Shown in pieces: positions 57,321 through 64,000 of a DNA stretch of 64,000 bases. Within the stretch, counting starts at the first letter, position 1; every line of letters starts with the position of its first letter. A program made the position numbers and the translations under genes. This stretch comes from Prochlorococcus marinus (GTDB taxonomy: Bacteria > Cyanobacteriota > Cyanobacteriia > PCC-6307 > Cyanobiaceae): NCBI RefSeq assembly GCF_001180265.1, contig NZ_CVSW01000032.1, positions 248,001 through 312,000 on the forward strand, written 5' to 3'. The notes under the pieces were generated by a model. The model ran no database searches, had not been told where the DNA came from, and saw nothing but the letters and a program-made list of their open reading frames with translations.

Positions 57321-58236
57321 TTTCTACTAATTTTTCAATAACTTCCGCTGAAACATTTTTATTGGATAAATTTTCTATTTCTCTTAAACCTGTTGGACTG
57401 GTTACATTAATCTCGCTAAGCATTCCATTTATTACATCAATACCTACAAAAAATAAACCCTCATCTTTGAAGTGTTGAGATAATTCTGAGCAGATACTTT
57501 TTTCTTTTTCTGTTAATAATGTGGGTTCAGCCTTGCCTCCCATCGCTAAATTACTCCTAAAATCGCCTCCTTGTGGAATCCTATTTATTGATCCAATTGC
57601 TTCTCCGTTTACGATAATTATTCTTTTATCACCCTCTATGACTTCAGGAATAAATTTTTGCATCATAACGGGTAATTCTTCTTGAGAAGTGATTAATTCA
57701 ATAATTGATTTAATTCCTGGAGAATCTTTATTAATCCTTATAACACCTTGACCACCTTTTCCTCCAAGAGGTTTTATGACTACTTCATTATTTATATTTG
57801 CAAAATTAATAAGATCTTTTACCTTACTCGCAACTATTGTAGGTGCCATTAAGTGGCTGTATCTTAAAGCACCTAGCTTTTCATTCCATGCTCTTAAAGA
57901 TGAGGGTTTGTTAATTACTTTTACTCCTTTTCTTTCGGCAACTTCTAAAAGATGGGTTGCATATAAATAAGCCTCATTTACAGGAGGATCTTTTCTCATC
58001 CAAATGCAATTAAATTCGGCGAGAGGTATGCAATCATTCTTTTTGAAAGAAATCCACGGAATTACTTCAACTTTTACGGAAGATGCCCATACTTCATCAC
58101 CTCTAGCTTCAAGGTCTTGAGGAGTACAACTCCAGATTTCAATATTTTTTTTTGATGATGCTTGCATTAAAGCAGCAGTTGAATCTTTTAAAGGATTTAT
58201 GTTTTTAATTGGATCTATTACGAATAGAAATTTCAT
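57313..58236 (-). CDS. gshB: Glutathione synthetase
   Basis: GshB adds glycine to gamma-glutamylcysteine with ATP. The 307-residue ATP-grasp protein has [20 protein letters not shown] at the N-terminus, [14 protein letters not shown] for the nucleotide-binding loop ([17 protein letters not shown]), and [20 protein letters not shown] with metal ligands near the end. All are typical of bacterial GshB. It follows grxC by 5 bases, forming a glutathione-linked pair on the minus strand. Confidence 0.96.
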   Translation of the reverse strand: MKFLFVIDPIKNINPLKDSTAALMQASSKKNIEIWSCTPQDLEARGDEVWASSVKVEVIPWISFKKNDCIPLAEFNCIWMRKDPPVNEAYLYATHLLEVAERKGVKVINKPSSLRAWNEKLGALRYSHLMAPTIVASKVKDLINFANINNEVVIKPLGGKGGQGVIRINKDSPGIKSIIELITSQEELPVMMQKFIPEVIEGDKRIIIVNGEAIGSINRIPQGGDFRSNLAMGGKAEPTLLTEKEKSICSELSQHFKDEGLFFVGIDVINGMLSEINVTSPTGLREIENLSNKNVSAEVIEKLVEII

Positions 58237-58241
58237 AAGAT

Positions 58242-58496
58242 CTAGTTTAATAATGCTTCTAATTTATTTTCATTTTCTAATGCATAGAGATCATCGCAGC
58301 CTCCGATACCCTCATTATCTATAAATATTTGTGGTAATGTTCTTCTACCATCAGCTCTTTCAATCATCAATGCCCTGGCATCTTCATCGCCATCTATTTT
58401 ATATTCTGTAAAATTCACATTTTTTTTCTTGAGTAGTGATTTTGCTCGAATACAGAATGGGCAATATTGCCAAGTATAAATTTCAACTTTGGACAT
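58242..58496 (-). CDS. grxC: Glutaredoxin (GrxC type)
   Basis: A 84-residue monothiol/dithiol glutaredoxin reducing disulfides with glutathione. The active site is [12 protein letters not shown] (C11 and C14), with the TLPQIFID cis-proline and GGCDDLYAL glutathione-binding segments. It is 5 bases upstream of gshB on the same strand, a sensible pairing of a glutathione enzyme with glutathione synthesis. Length is typical. Confidence 0.95.
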   Translation of the reverse strand: MSKVEIYTWQYCPFCIRAKSLLKKKNVNFTEYKIDGDEDARALMIERADGRRTLPQIFIDNEGIGGCDDLYALENENKLEALLN

Positions 58497-58572
58497 TTTT
58501 TAAAAATAATACTTAGTTTATACTATTAAACAAAAGTGCTTGTTAGATTATAAATAACGATTAAATTCTATT

Positions 58573-59695
58573 TTGATAGATATTACAGATTTCAAAAAAG
58601 ATCTTTCGGAACTAACAGAGCGCCTGGGTAATGCTCAGGATTGTCTTTGACGTTCCAAGATTAAAAGCGAAAAGGAAAGAGTTAGAGCAAATTTCTGCTC
58701 AGCCTGAATTTTGGGAAAATCAAGAAGAAGCTAAAAAGCAAATGTTAATCCTTGATGATGTCAAAGCACAACTCGAATTGTTAGATAAGTGGAAAACTTT
58801 TATTTCTGATGCTAATGCCTCTCTTGAGCTTTATTCTCTAGAACCCGAAGAGGAAATGATTTTAGAATCGCAGTTGGGATTAAAGAAATTAAGAGAGAAT
58901 TTGGATAAATGGGAATTTGAAAGATTGTTATGTGGTGAATACGATAAGGAAGGAGCAGTAGTTTCTATTAACGCAGGTGCCGGTGGAACAGATGCACAGG
59001 ATTGGGTAGAGATATTATTAAGAATGTACTCAAGATGGGCCGATAATAATCAAATGAGATTTGTCATTAATGAATTATCTCAAGGAGAAGAAGCAGGTAT
59101 TAAAAGTGTAACGTTCGAAATTGATGGAAAATATGCATATGGCTATCTGCAACATGAAAAAGGAACTCATAGATTAGTAAGAATTTCTCCTTTTAATGCC
59201 AATGGCAAAAGACAAACCAGCTTTGCTGGGGTAGAGGTTATGCCAAAATTAGATGATAATATTTCACTTGATATACCTGAAAAAGATTTAGAAATTACAA
59301 CGAGTAGATCCGGTGGAGCTGGAGGACAAAATGTTAATAAAGTAGAAACAGCAGTGAGAATTGTTCATTTGCCTTCAGGGATTTCAGTAAGATGTACTCA
59401 AGAAAGATCTCAATTACAAAATAAAGAAAAAGCTATGTTACTTCTAAAGTCTAAACTATTAGTGATTGCTAAAGAACAACGAGCTGCTGAAGTCGCTGAT
59501 ATTAAAGGTGATATTGTGGAAGCTGCATGGGGCAATCAAATAAGAAATTATGTTTTCCATCCCTATCAAATGGTAAAAGATCTTAGGACTATGCAGGAGA
59601 CTAACGAGTTAGAAAGTGTTTTAGATGGTGGACTTGAACCATTTATTCATGAATTGTTACGCATGAATATTTCTTCTAATGAATCTATTGAATAA
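58573..59695 (+). CDS. prfB: Peptide chain release factor 2, read through a +1 programmed frameshift
   Basis: RF2 recognises UGA and UAA stop codons. The first 25 codons run from TTG 58573 ([18 protein letters not shown]) to an in-frame TGA at 58648-58650; one base is skipped (T 58648) and reading continues from GAC 58649 to the stop at 59695, making about 373 residues. The SPF stop-recognition motif ([12 protein letters not shown]) and GGQ peptidyl-release motif ([15 protein letters not shown]) are intact, so the gene is functional, not broken. The site CTT TGA C is the classic bacterial autoregulatory frameshift. The next gene starts after 3 bases. Confidence 0.95.
58636..58651 (+). promoter_or_regulatory. 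prfB: prfB programmed +1 frameshift site
   Basis: CAGGA (58636-58640), a ribosome-binding-like sequence, lies four bases ahead of CTT TGA C (58645-58651). Low RF2 slows reading of TGA and favours the +1 slip, so RF2 controls its own level. This is the same arrangement as in many bacteria. Confidence 0.93.
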
Positions 59696-59698
59696 CTA

Positions 59699-59881
59699 AT
59701 GGAAAATAAAAACGAAATTTTAGAAAAAAAAGTTTCTCCTCCAAGCTTTATAAAGCTTGCTATGAGAAATATGGTAAGGAAAGGCTCAAAAAGTATTTCT
59801 CATTTTTCAATAACCTTTCTAGTTTTAATTGGGATATTAATACTTGTGGCCACAATAGGTAAGCCCAATATTCCAGTTTAA
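59699..59881 (+). CDS. DUF3285 small membrane protein
   Basis: A 60-residue protein of the DUF3285 family, found in cyanobacteria. A polar N-terminus (MENKNEILEKKVSPPSFIK), a basic stretch around residues 23-33 (RNMVRKGSKSIS) and a single membrane helix (about 36-55, SITFLVLIGILILVATIGKP). No function is established. It is 3 bases after prfB and 6 before ybeY, so transcribed with translation-related genes. Confidence 0.82.
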   Translation: MENKNEILEKKVSPPSFIKLAMRNMVRKGSKSISHFSITFLVLIGILILVATIGKPNIPV

Positions 59882-59887
59882 GAATGT

Positions 59888-60427
59888 ATGAAAGAAAAAA
59901 TTATTTCTGAAATAAATTTAGATTTGGTTTTTCAATGTAATGATTTCTCTCAATTTTCAAATAAGTTAAAAGATACTAAAACTCATCTTATTTTTGAATC
60001 TATTTTTTGGGAGAAAGTTTTTTTATCTTGGATAAATACAATATTAAAAAAAGAGGATTATGAATTTCCAAATTATATTTTTGAAAAAAAATCTTTTTCA
60101 TTAGGCTTACAGATAATATCTAATCAAGAAATTGCTTCTTTGAATGAGAAATGGATGCAAAAAAATGGTCCAACTGATGTTCTATCTTTTCCAATTATTT
60201 CTGATGAATCTCTAAATAATTTAGATCATATAGAGTTGGGAGATATATTTATATCATTAGAGATGGCACTTGAACAATCTTATGAATATAAACATTCAAT
60301 TTATAAAGAAATGCTCTGGTTGGCTAGTCATGGATTTTTACATCTTTTGGGATGGGAACATAATAATGATCTTGATTTAGAAAATATGTTAAATTTTCAG
60401 GAATATTTAATTAAAAAATTAGATTAG
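59888..60427 (+). CDS. ybeY: Endoribonuclease YbeY
   Basis: YbeY is a metal-dependent endoribonuclease that matures 16S rRNA 3' ends and takes part in ribosome quality control. The 179-residue protein has the zinc motif [11 protein letters not shown] (H-x3-H-x5-H) near residue 149 and [12 protein letters not shown] as in the family. It lies between the DUF3285 gene and dgkA in a tight run. The usual bacterial partner genes era and phoH are not here, but dgkA next to ybeY is common. Confidence 0.95.
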   Translation: MKEKIISEINLDLVFQCNDFSQFSNKLKDTKTHLIFESIFWEKVFLSWINTILKKEDYEFPNYIFEKKSFSLGLQIISNQEIASLNEKWMQKNGPTDVLSFPIISDESLNNLDHIELGDIFISLEMALEQSYEYKHSIYKEMLWLASHGFLHLLGWEHNNDLDLENMLNFQEYLIKKLD

Positions 60428-60433
60428 AAATAT

Positions 60434-60853
60434 ATGGACAAAAAAATAAACTCTCTAAAAAATAGAATACAAACATATAAAACTTCTATTAATGTATTAA
60501 AAAGTTTTAAGTATGCTTTTAGTGGAATTAGTTACGTATTAAAAACTTCAAGAAATTTTAAAATTCAATTAATTTTTGCAGTTACAAGTTTAATTATTGG
60601 TTTTTTACTGCAAATTAGTCAAATTAATTATGTAATTTTGATTGCCACAATTATGTCTGTTTTAATATTAGAAATATTAAATACATCTATTGAATCAATA
60701 GTTGATTTAGTAGTGAAAAAAGAATTTAGTATTTTGGCTAAAATTTCAAAAGATACTTCTGCAGGAGCAGTGTTATTAGCTTCCATTAATTCTGTTATTA
60801 TTGCTGTATATATTTTTGTGCCTAAAATTAAGTTGTTATTTGAATCTATATAA
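60434..60853 (+). CDS. dgkA: Diacylglycerol kinase (DgkA family)
   Basis: A small membrane kinase that phosphorylates diacylglycerol or undecaprenol. The 139-residue product has the family helices: FKYAFSGISYVLKTSRNFKI, then three membrane helices and EILNTSIESIVDLVVKKE with the catalytic E-x-N-T-x-x-E pattern near residues 80-95. The DTSAGAVLLASINSVIIA block is conserved. It is 6 bases after ybeY and 2 before trpG, so part of the prfB-to-trpG run. Confidence 0.93.
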   Translation: MDKKINSLKNRIQTYKTSINVLKSFKYAFSGISYVLKTSRNFKIQLIFAVTSLIIGFLLQISQINYVILIATIMSVLILEILNTSIESIVDLVVKKEFSILAKISKDTSAGAVLLASINSVIIAVYIFVPKIKLLFESI

Positions 60854-60855
60854 AT

Positions 60856-61452
60856 ATGTTTCTCGTTATTGATAATTACGATAGTTTTACATATAACCTT
60901 GTTCAATATTTAGGAGAACTTTCTGTTGAGCATGAAATAACAAGAGAGTTAATGGTTAAAAGAAATGATGAAATTACTTTAGATGAAATTATCAAACTAA
61001 ATCCTAGTGGCATCCTATTATCACCAGGTCCTGGAAATCCAGATCAATCTGGAATTTGTCTGCCAATACTAAAAAAATTATCTAAAAATATTCCGACATT
61101 AGGAGTTTGTTTAGGGCATCAAGCTTTGGCCCAAGCTTTTGGAGGTAAGGTCATAGTTGGGAAAGAACTTATGCATGGTAAGACATCCAAAATATTTCAT
61201 AATCAAAAAGGTTTGTTTAAAGATATCGAGACTCCATTTTTGGCGACTAGATATCATAGTCTTATAGTTGATTCAAGTTCATTACCAACTTGTTTCGATA
61301 TAACTGCTACTTTAGAAGACTCAACTATTATGGCTATTTCTCACAAAGAATATAAGTATTTACATGGAGTACAGTTTCATCCTGAAAGTGTATTGACACA
61401 ATTTGGTCATAAATTAATTAGTAATTTTCTAAAAATGGCTGAACAAAAGTAA
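60856..61452 (+). CDS. trpG: Glutamine amidotransferase for anthranilate/aminodeoxychorismate synthase
   Basis: A 198-residue class I glutamine amidotransferase giving ammonia to TrpE or PabB to make anthranilate or aminodeoxychorismate. It has the nucleophile cysteine in GVCLGHQALAQAFGG (about residue 79), and the His-Glu pair in GVQFHPESVL (about 171-174). MHGKTSKIFHNQKGLFK and ATRYHSL mark the TrpG/PabA subfamily. In many cyanobacteria one protein serves both pathways. No trpE or pabB is nearby. Start 2 bases after dgkA stop. Confidence 0.93.
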   Translation: MFLVIDNYDSFTYNLVQYLGELSVEHEITRELMVKRNDEITLDEIIKLNPSGILLSPGPGNPDQSGICLPILKKLSKNIPTLGVCLGHQALAQAFGGKVIVGKELMHGKTSKIFHNQKGLFKDIETPFLATRYHSLIVDSSSLPTCFDITATLEDSTIMAISHKEYKYLHGVQFHPESVLTQFGHKLISNFLKMAEQK

Positions 61453-61472
61453 AATACAAAAAAATTGATAAT

Positions 61473-62198
61473 ATGATTTCTCAAATTATAAAAATTTTCT
61501 TTTTTATACTATTTAGCTCTTTTTTGCCTACCTCATTATTAGCAAGGAATTTAGTAATAAAAAATCTGGGACATAGTAGTTTCTTAATTAATAGTGCTGA
61601 AAAATCGATTCTTATAAATCCTTTTAAAGCAATAGGTTGTGCAAGCAATTTAAAAGAGCCAAAAGAAGTCAACGTAGATTTTATTTTGGCTAGTTCTAGG
61701 CTTCCAGATGAAGGATATAACCCTAATAATCAATTAATGTTTGTAGAGCCAGGAATCTATCAATTTGAGGATATTTTATTAAATGGAATTTCCGTTCCAC
61801 ATGACAGAGTAGATGGAAGAAGATTTGGGATGGCAACTGTTTGGAGTTGGGAGCAGAATGATCTTAAAATTGTTCATATGGGAGGCGCTGCTGGTGATAT
61901 TGATATCCATAGTCAAATTATTTTGTCTCGCCCAGATATCTTATTTATTTCAATTGGAGGAGGAAAAAAATCTTATGATGGGCAAGAGGCTTCAAAAATA
62001 GTTAAGCTTCTAAAACCTAACTTAGTTATTCCTGTTCACTTTGCTCGTGGCAAAAAAATTAACAAAGAATGTGATTTCTCAAATGCTGATTTGTTTATCG
62101 AAAATATGAAAAATTTTAAAGTAAAATATGTTGGAAAAGATTTTCAAATAAAACCTAAAAGAATCGATCAAAATACAATTTATATTTTTGGTAATTAA
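61473..62198 (+). CDS. Exported MBL-fold protein with degenerate metal site
   Basis: A 241-residue protein of the UlaG-like metallo-beta-lactamase fold with a signal peptide or anchor (residues 1-24, IIKIFFFILFSSFLPTSLLA). LGHSSFLINSAEKSILINPF is the UlaG-type start, but the H-x-H-x-D-H metal loop is absent: the equivalent segment reads DFILASSRLPDEGYN. The usual D-P of the DPW/DPF turn is N-P. Later histidines remain (VPHDRVDG, VHMGGAAGD, IPVHFARG). It is probably not a normal metallohydrolase; the role is unknown. Its 3' end overlaps hisC by 4 bases. Confidence 0.7.
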   Translation: MISQIIKIFFFILFSSFLPTSLLARNLVIKNLGHSSFLINSAEKSILINPFKAIGCASNLKEPKEVNVDFILASSRLPDEGYNPNNQLMFVEPGIYQFEDILLNGISVPHDRVDGRRFGMATVWSWEQNDLKIVHMGGAAGDIDIHSQIILSRPDILFISIGGGKKSYDGQEASKIVKLLKPNLVIPVHFARGKKINKECDFSNADLFIENMKNFKVKYVGKDFQIKPKRIDQNTIYIFGN

Positions 62199-63304
62199 TT
62201 TATTAAATCTAAGACCTTGTAATTTTCCCAGAAAAAAATCATTTGTTCTTTAGTTCCAATACTCACTCTTATTGACTTACCAATATCTTTTTTGTTTTCC
62301 ATACTTCTGATAAGAATACCTTTTTCTCTCATCTGTTCTATTAAAATTTTAGGATCTTTTTTTGGCCAAATTAAGAAATAATTACCACCACTAAAATGAG
62401 TTCTGATTTCTGTTGATTTAAATTTATTTAAAATCCATTCCCTTGCTTTTTTTACTTCTAAAACATAATTATCAATATATGATTTGTCTTTAAGTGCTGC
62501 TAATGCTGCCGTTATAGCAAAGCTATTTACATCATATGGTCCTGTAACTTTATTAATATAATTAATTAAATTTTTATTGCCAAAAGTAAAACCTATTCTT
62601 AAGCCAGCTAAACCAGCTGTTTTTGATAGAGATTGGATTATAAGTATATTTTTATTCTTCTCAAAATCTATTGATTCAAGAAGACTATCTCCATTAAATT
62701 TTTCATATAATTCATCAACAATTATCAATGAATCGTTTTTCATATTTGCTAAGTTAATTATCTCTTGAGCACTTAAAACTGTTCCTGTCGGATTATTTGG
62801 ATTACAAATAAATATTAACTTTGGATTATACTTTATAATTTTTTCACTAAATTCTTCGATGGGAAATAGAAAATTTTCTCCAATGTAAGAACAAGTTATT
62901 TTTTTCATTCCTCGCATTTCTGAACAAGGAGAATAGTAACCAAAAGTTGGATTCGTGGTTAGAAATATTTGATCTTTTTCTCCAAAGCAATTGAAGATTG
63001 CATTTATTGCTGCGTCTGCTCCATTGAAAATTCCTATTTCATCATTATCAAATTTCCTTGAATCAAGGTATTTATCACATAAAAAATTTTTTAATAGATT
63101 ATATTCTGGATAAATTGAAATCTCATTTAATTTTATTGCTTGTAATGCCTCGAAAACATTAGGACTTGGACCTAGAGTATTTTCATTAAAGTCTAGGCGT
63201 AGTAAATTTCTTCTATTTTCTAAAGGCGCAGAGTAAGACTGCATATTTATTATTTCTTCTCTTGGTCTTGGGAAAAGATTATTTAATTTATCAGAATCAT
63301 TCAT
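62195..63304 (-). CDS. hisC: Histidinol-phosphate aminotransferase (class I/II)
   Basis: A 369-residue fold-type I PLP aminotransferase, HisC type, transferring the amino group to imidazole-acetol phosphate in histidine synthesis. DFNENTLGPSPNV near residue 40, CNPNNPTGTVLS and the PLP-lysine block QSLSKTAGLAGLRIGF (lysine about 228) are clear. HisC-like enzymes can also serve phenylalanine or cobalamin paths, and cyanobacteria have more than one, so the substrate is a little uncertain. The start overlaps the argS stop (TAATG), so the two are coupled. Confidence 0.85.
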   Translation of the reverse strand: MNDSDKLNNLFPRPREEIINMQSYSAPLENRRNLLRLDFNENTLGPSPNVFEALQAIKLNEISIYPEYNLLKNFLCDKYLDSRKFDNDEIGIFNGADAAINAIFNCFGEKDQIFLTTNPTFGYYSPCSEMRGMKKITCSYIGENFLFPIEEFSEKIIKYNPKLIFICNPNNPTGTVLSAQEIINLANMKNDSLIIVDELYEKFNGDSLLESIDFEKNKNILIIQSLSKTAGLAGLRIGFTFGNKNLINYINKVTGPYDVNSFAITAALAALKDKSYIDNYVLEVKKAREWILNKFKSTEIRTHFSGGNYFLIWPKKDPKILIEQMREKGILIRSMENKKDIGKSIRVSIGTKEQMIFFWENYKVLDLIN

Positions 63305-64000
63305 TACATTCTTTCTAAAGTTTCAATACCTAGAAGCTCTAAGCTTAATTTTAGTGTTTTTGCAGTTAGATCACATAAATTCAGTCTAGAAATTTTTATA
63401 TATTTTTCTTCTTTGAGTATTGGAACTTGATCATAGAATCTATTAAAAGTCTGACATAGCTCAAACAAATAATTACATAATCGATTTGGCATTAAGTCTT
63501 TTTCAATAGATATTATGATTTCATCGAACTTAAGTAATTTTCTGATGAGTTTCCACTCAGATTTATGTTCATAATTTATATGTTGAAAATCTTTAGAGTC
63601 ATAAACAAAATCATTTTTTCTTTTAATTCCTGCAATTCTTACAAGTGTATATAACAAATAAGGAGCCGTATTACCATTTAGGGAAAGCATTTTATCAAAA
63701 TTAAATTGATAATTTGTAATCCTATTTTGGCTTAAATCTGCATACTTAACAGCTCCTAATCCAATTATTCTTGAAGTTTTATCAATAAAATCTTCTGTCT
63801 CATAACGATTTTCATCTTCTAATCTTTTCAATAAATCTTCTTTCGCTCTTCTAACTGCTTCTTTTAATAAATCTTTTAAACGTATTGTTTCACCTTCCCT
63901 TGTCTTTAGTTTTTTGCCATCAATTCCTTGAACTAAACCAAAAGGGACATGGTCTACTCGGCAATTTTCTGGGATCCATTTTGCTTTTTTTGCAACTTGA
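63304..64000 (-). CDS. argS: Arginyl-tRNA synthetase, C-terminal part (runs off the window)
   Basis: The gene continues beyond base 64000; about 231 C-terminal codons are seen. The visible N-terminal end carries the class I KMSKS-equivalent region, [20 protein letters not shown], which reads K-K-L-K-T-R, with a basic pair as in cyanobacterial ArgS, then [19 protein letters not shown]. The C-terminal anticodon-binding domain has [20 protein letters not shown] and ends with ETLERM. Open reading is uninterrupted to the window edge, so it is partial only because of the cut. It precedes hisC with a TAATG overlap. Confidence 0.95.
   Translation of the reverse strand, partial: QVAKKAKWIPENCRVDHVPFGLVQGIDGKKLKTREGETIRLKDLLKEAVRRAKEDLLKRLEDENRYETEDFIDKTSRIIGLGAVKYADLSQNRITNYQFNFDKMLSLNGNTAPYLLYTLVRIAGIKRKNDFVYDSKDFQHINYEHKSEWKLIRKLLKFDEIIISIEKDLMPNRLCNYLFELCQTFNRFYDQVPILKEEKYIKISRLNLCDLTAKTLKLSLELLGIETLERM

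Noticed and set aside
58631..58700. prfB as a simple gene starting at ATG 58631
   Set aside because: The conserved N-terminal helix is in the preceding frame, joined through the CTT TGA C slip site.
63304..63831. Short separate 175-codon gene at the right edge
   Set aside because: The apparent start at 63831 is an internal TTG; reading continues in frame to the window edge and belongs to argS.

Overview
The window is a strongly AT-rich, gene-dense bacterial chromosome segment from a marine picocyanobacterium, almost certainly a high-light-adapted Prochlorococcus. The evidence is the cyanobacterial gene content (Ycf3, Ycf34, eleven type NDH-1 genes, ChlM, phytoene and zeta-carotene desaturases, RpaA, RpaB, PedR, phylloquinone genes) combined with very short intergenic gaps, many overlapping genes, low GC, and single-copy streamlined regulators. 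The strain cannot be fixed from the sequence alone. There is no rRNA, CRISPR array, insertion sequence, prophage or plasmid signature; nearly every gene looks like core genome.

Layout. 0-9.3 kb: the end of rbfA, hemD, an SRPBCC protein with crtQ, an IscA-type protein, TPR and LpxB-related genes, an SDR epimerase, ndhO, a J-domain protein, cysK, a UPF0367 protein and an orphan CbiO-like ATPase. 9.3-10.4 kb: tRNA-Asn with its own promoter and terminator, one unrecognised gene and the longest non-coding stretch, which leads into rpaA. 10.4-22 kb: rpaA, then holB-tmk-copper ATPase (minus), ycf3, radA, and the rpaB-plsX-fabH-fabD-plsC run joining a light-response regulator to fatty-acid and phospholipid synthesis. 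22-29 kb: tsaB, ycf34, a CCA-adding-type enzyme, an RRM protein, crtB and crtP, ndhM and rbcR. 29-36.6 kb: an NnrU/Z-ISO-type membrane protein, ndhF, ndhD, scpA, a sugar nucleotidyltransferase and metF. 36.6-44 kb: pedR, then a long minus-strand series gltA-ndhA-ndhI-ndhG-ndhE-nadK-CYTH. 44-51 kb: rhodanese, trpB, SUI1, cysC, purE, chlM, a LuxR-type response regulator, a cysteine desulfurase and rsmH. 51-58.5 kb: ndhH and the phylloquinone cluster (hotdog thioesterase, menE, menC, menA, menF), then gshB and grxC. 58.5-64 kb: prfB with a programmed frameshift, a DUF3285 protein, ybeY, dgkA, trpG, an MBL-fold protein, hisC and the 3' part of argS.

How it fits together. Three carotenoid desaturase/synthase genes (crtB, crtP, crtQ) and a candidate zeta-carotene isomerase cover the path from geranylgeranyl diphosphate to neurosporene/lycopene intermediates. 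NDH-1 subunits lie at five separate loci (ndhO, ndhM, ndhF-ndhD, ndhA-I-G-E, ndhH). The men genes make the phylloquinone used by photosystem I, whose assembly factor Ycf3 is also here. Four DNA-binding light/redox-type regulators (RpaA, RpaB, PedR, a LuxR-type response regulator) plus RbcR are present, an unusually large share of the regulators expected in such a small genome.

No wholly new system was found. The items most worth following are the repeat-built amphipathic N-terminal extension of PlsX, the MBL-fold secreted protein that lacks the canonical metal ligands, the tRNA-Asn T-stem mismatch, the prfB frameshift site, and the structured and repeated DNA ahead of rpaA.
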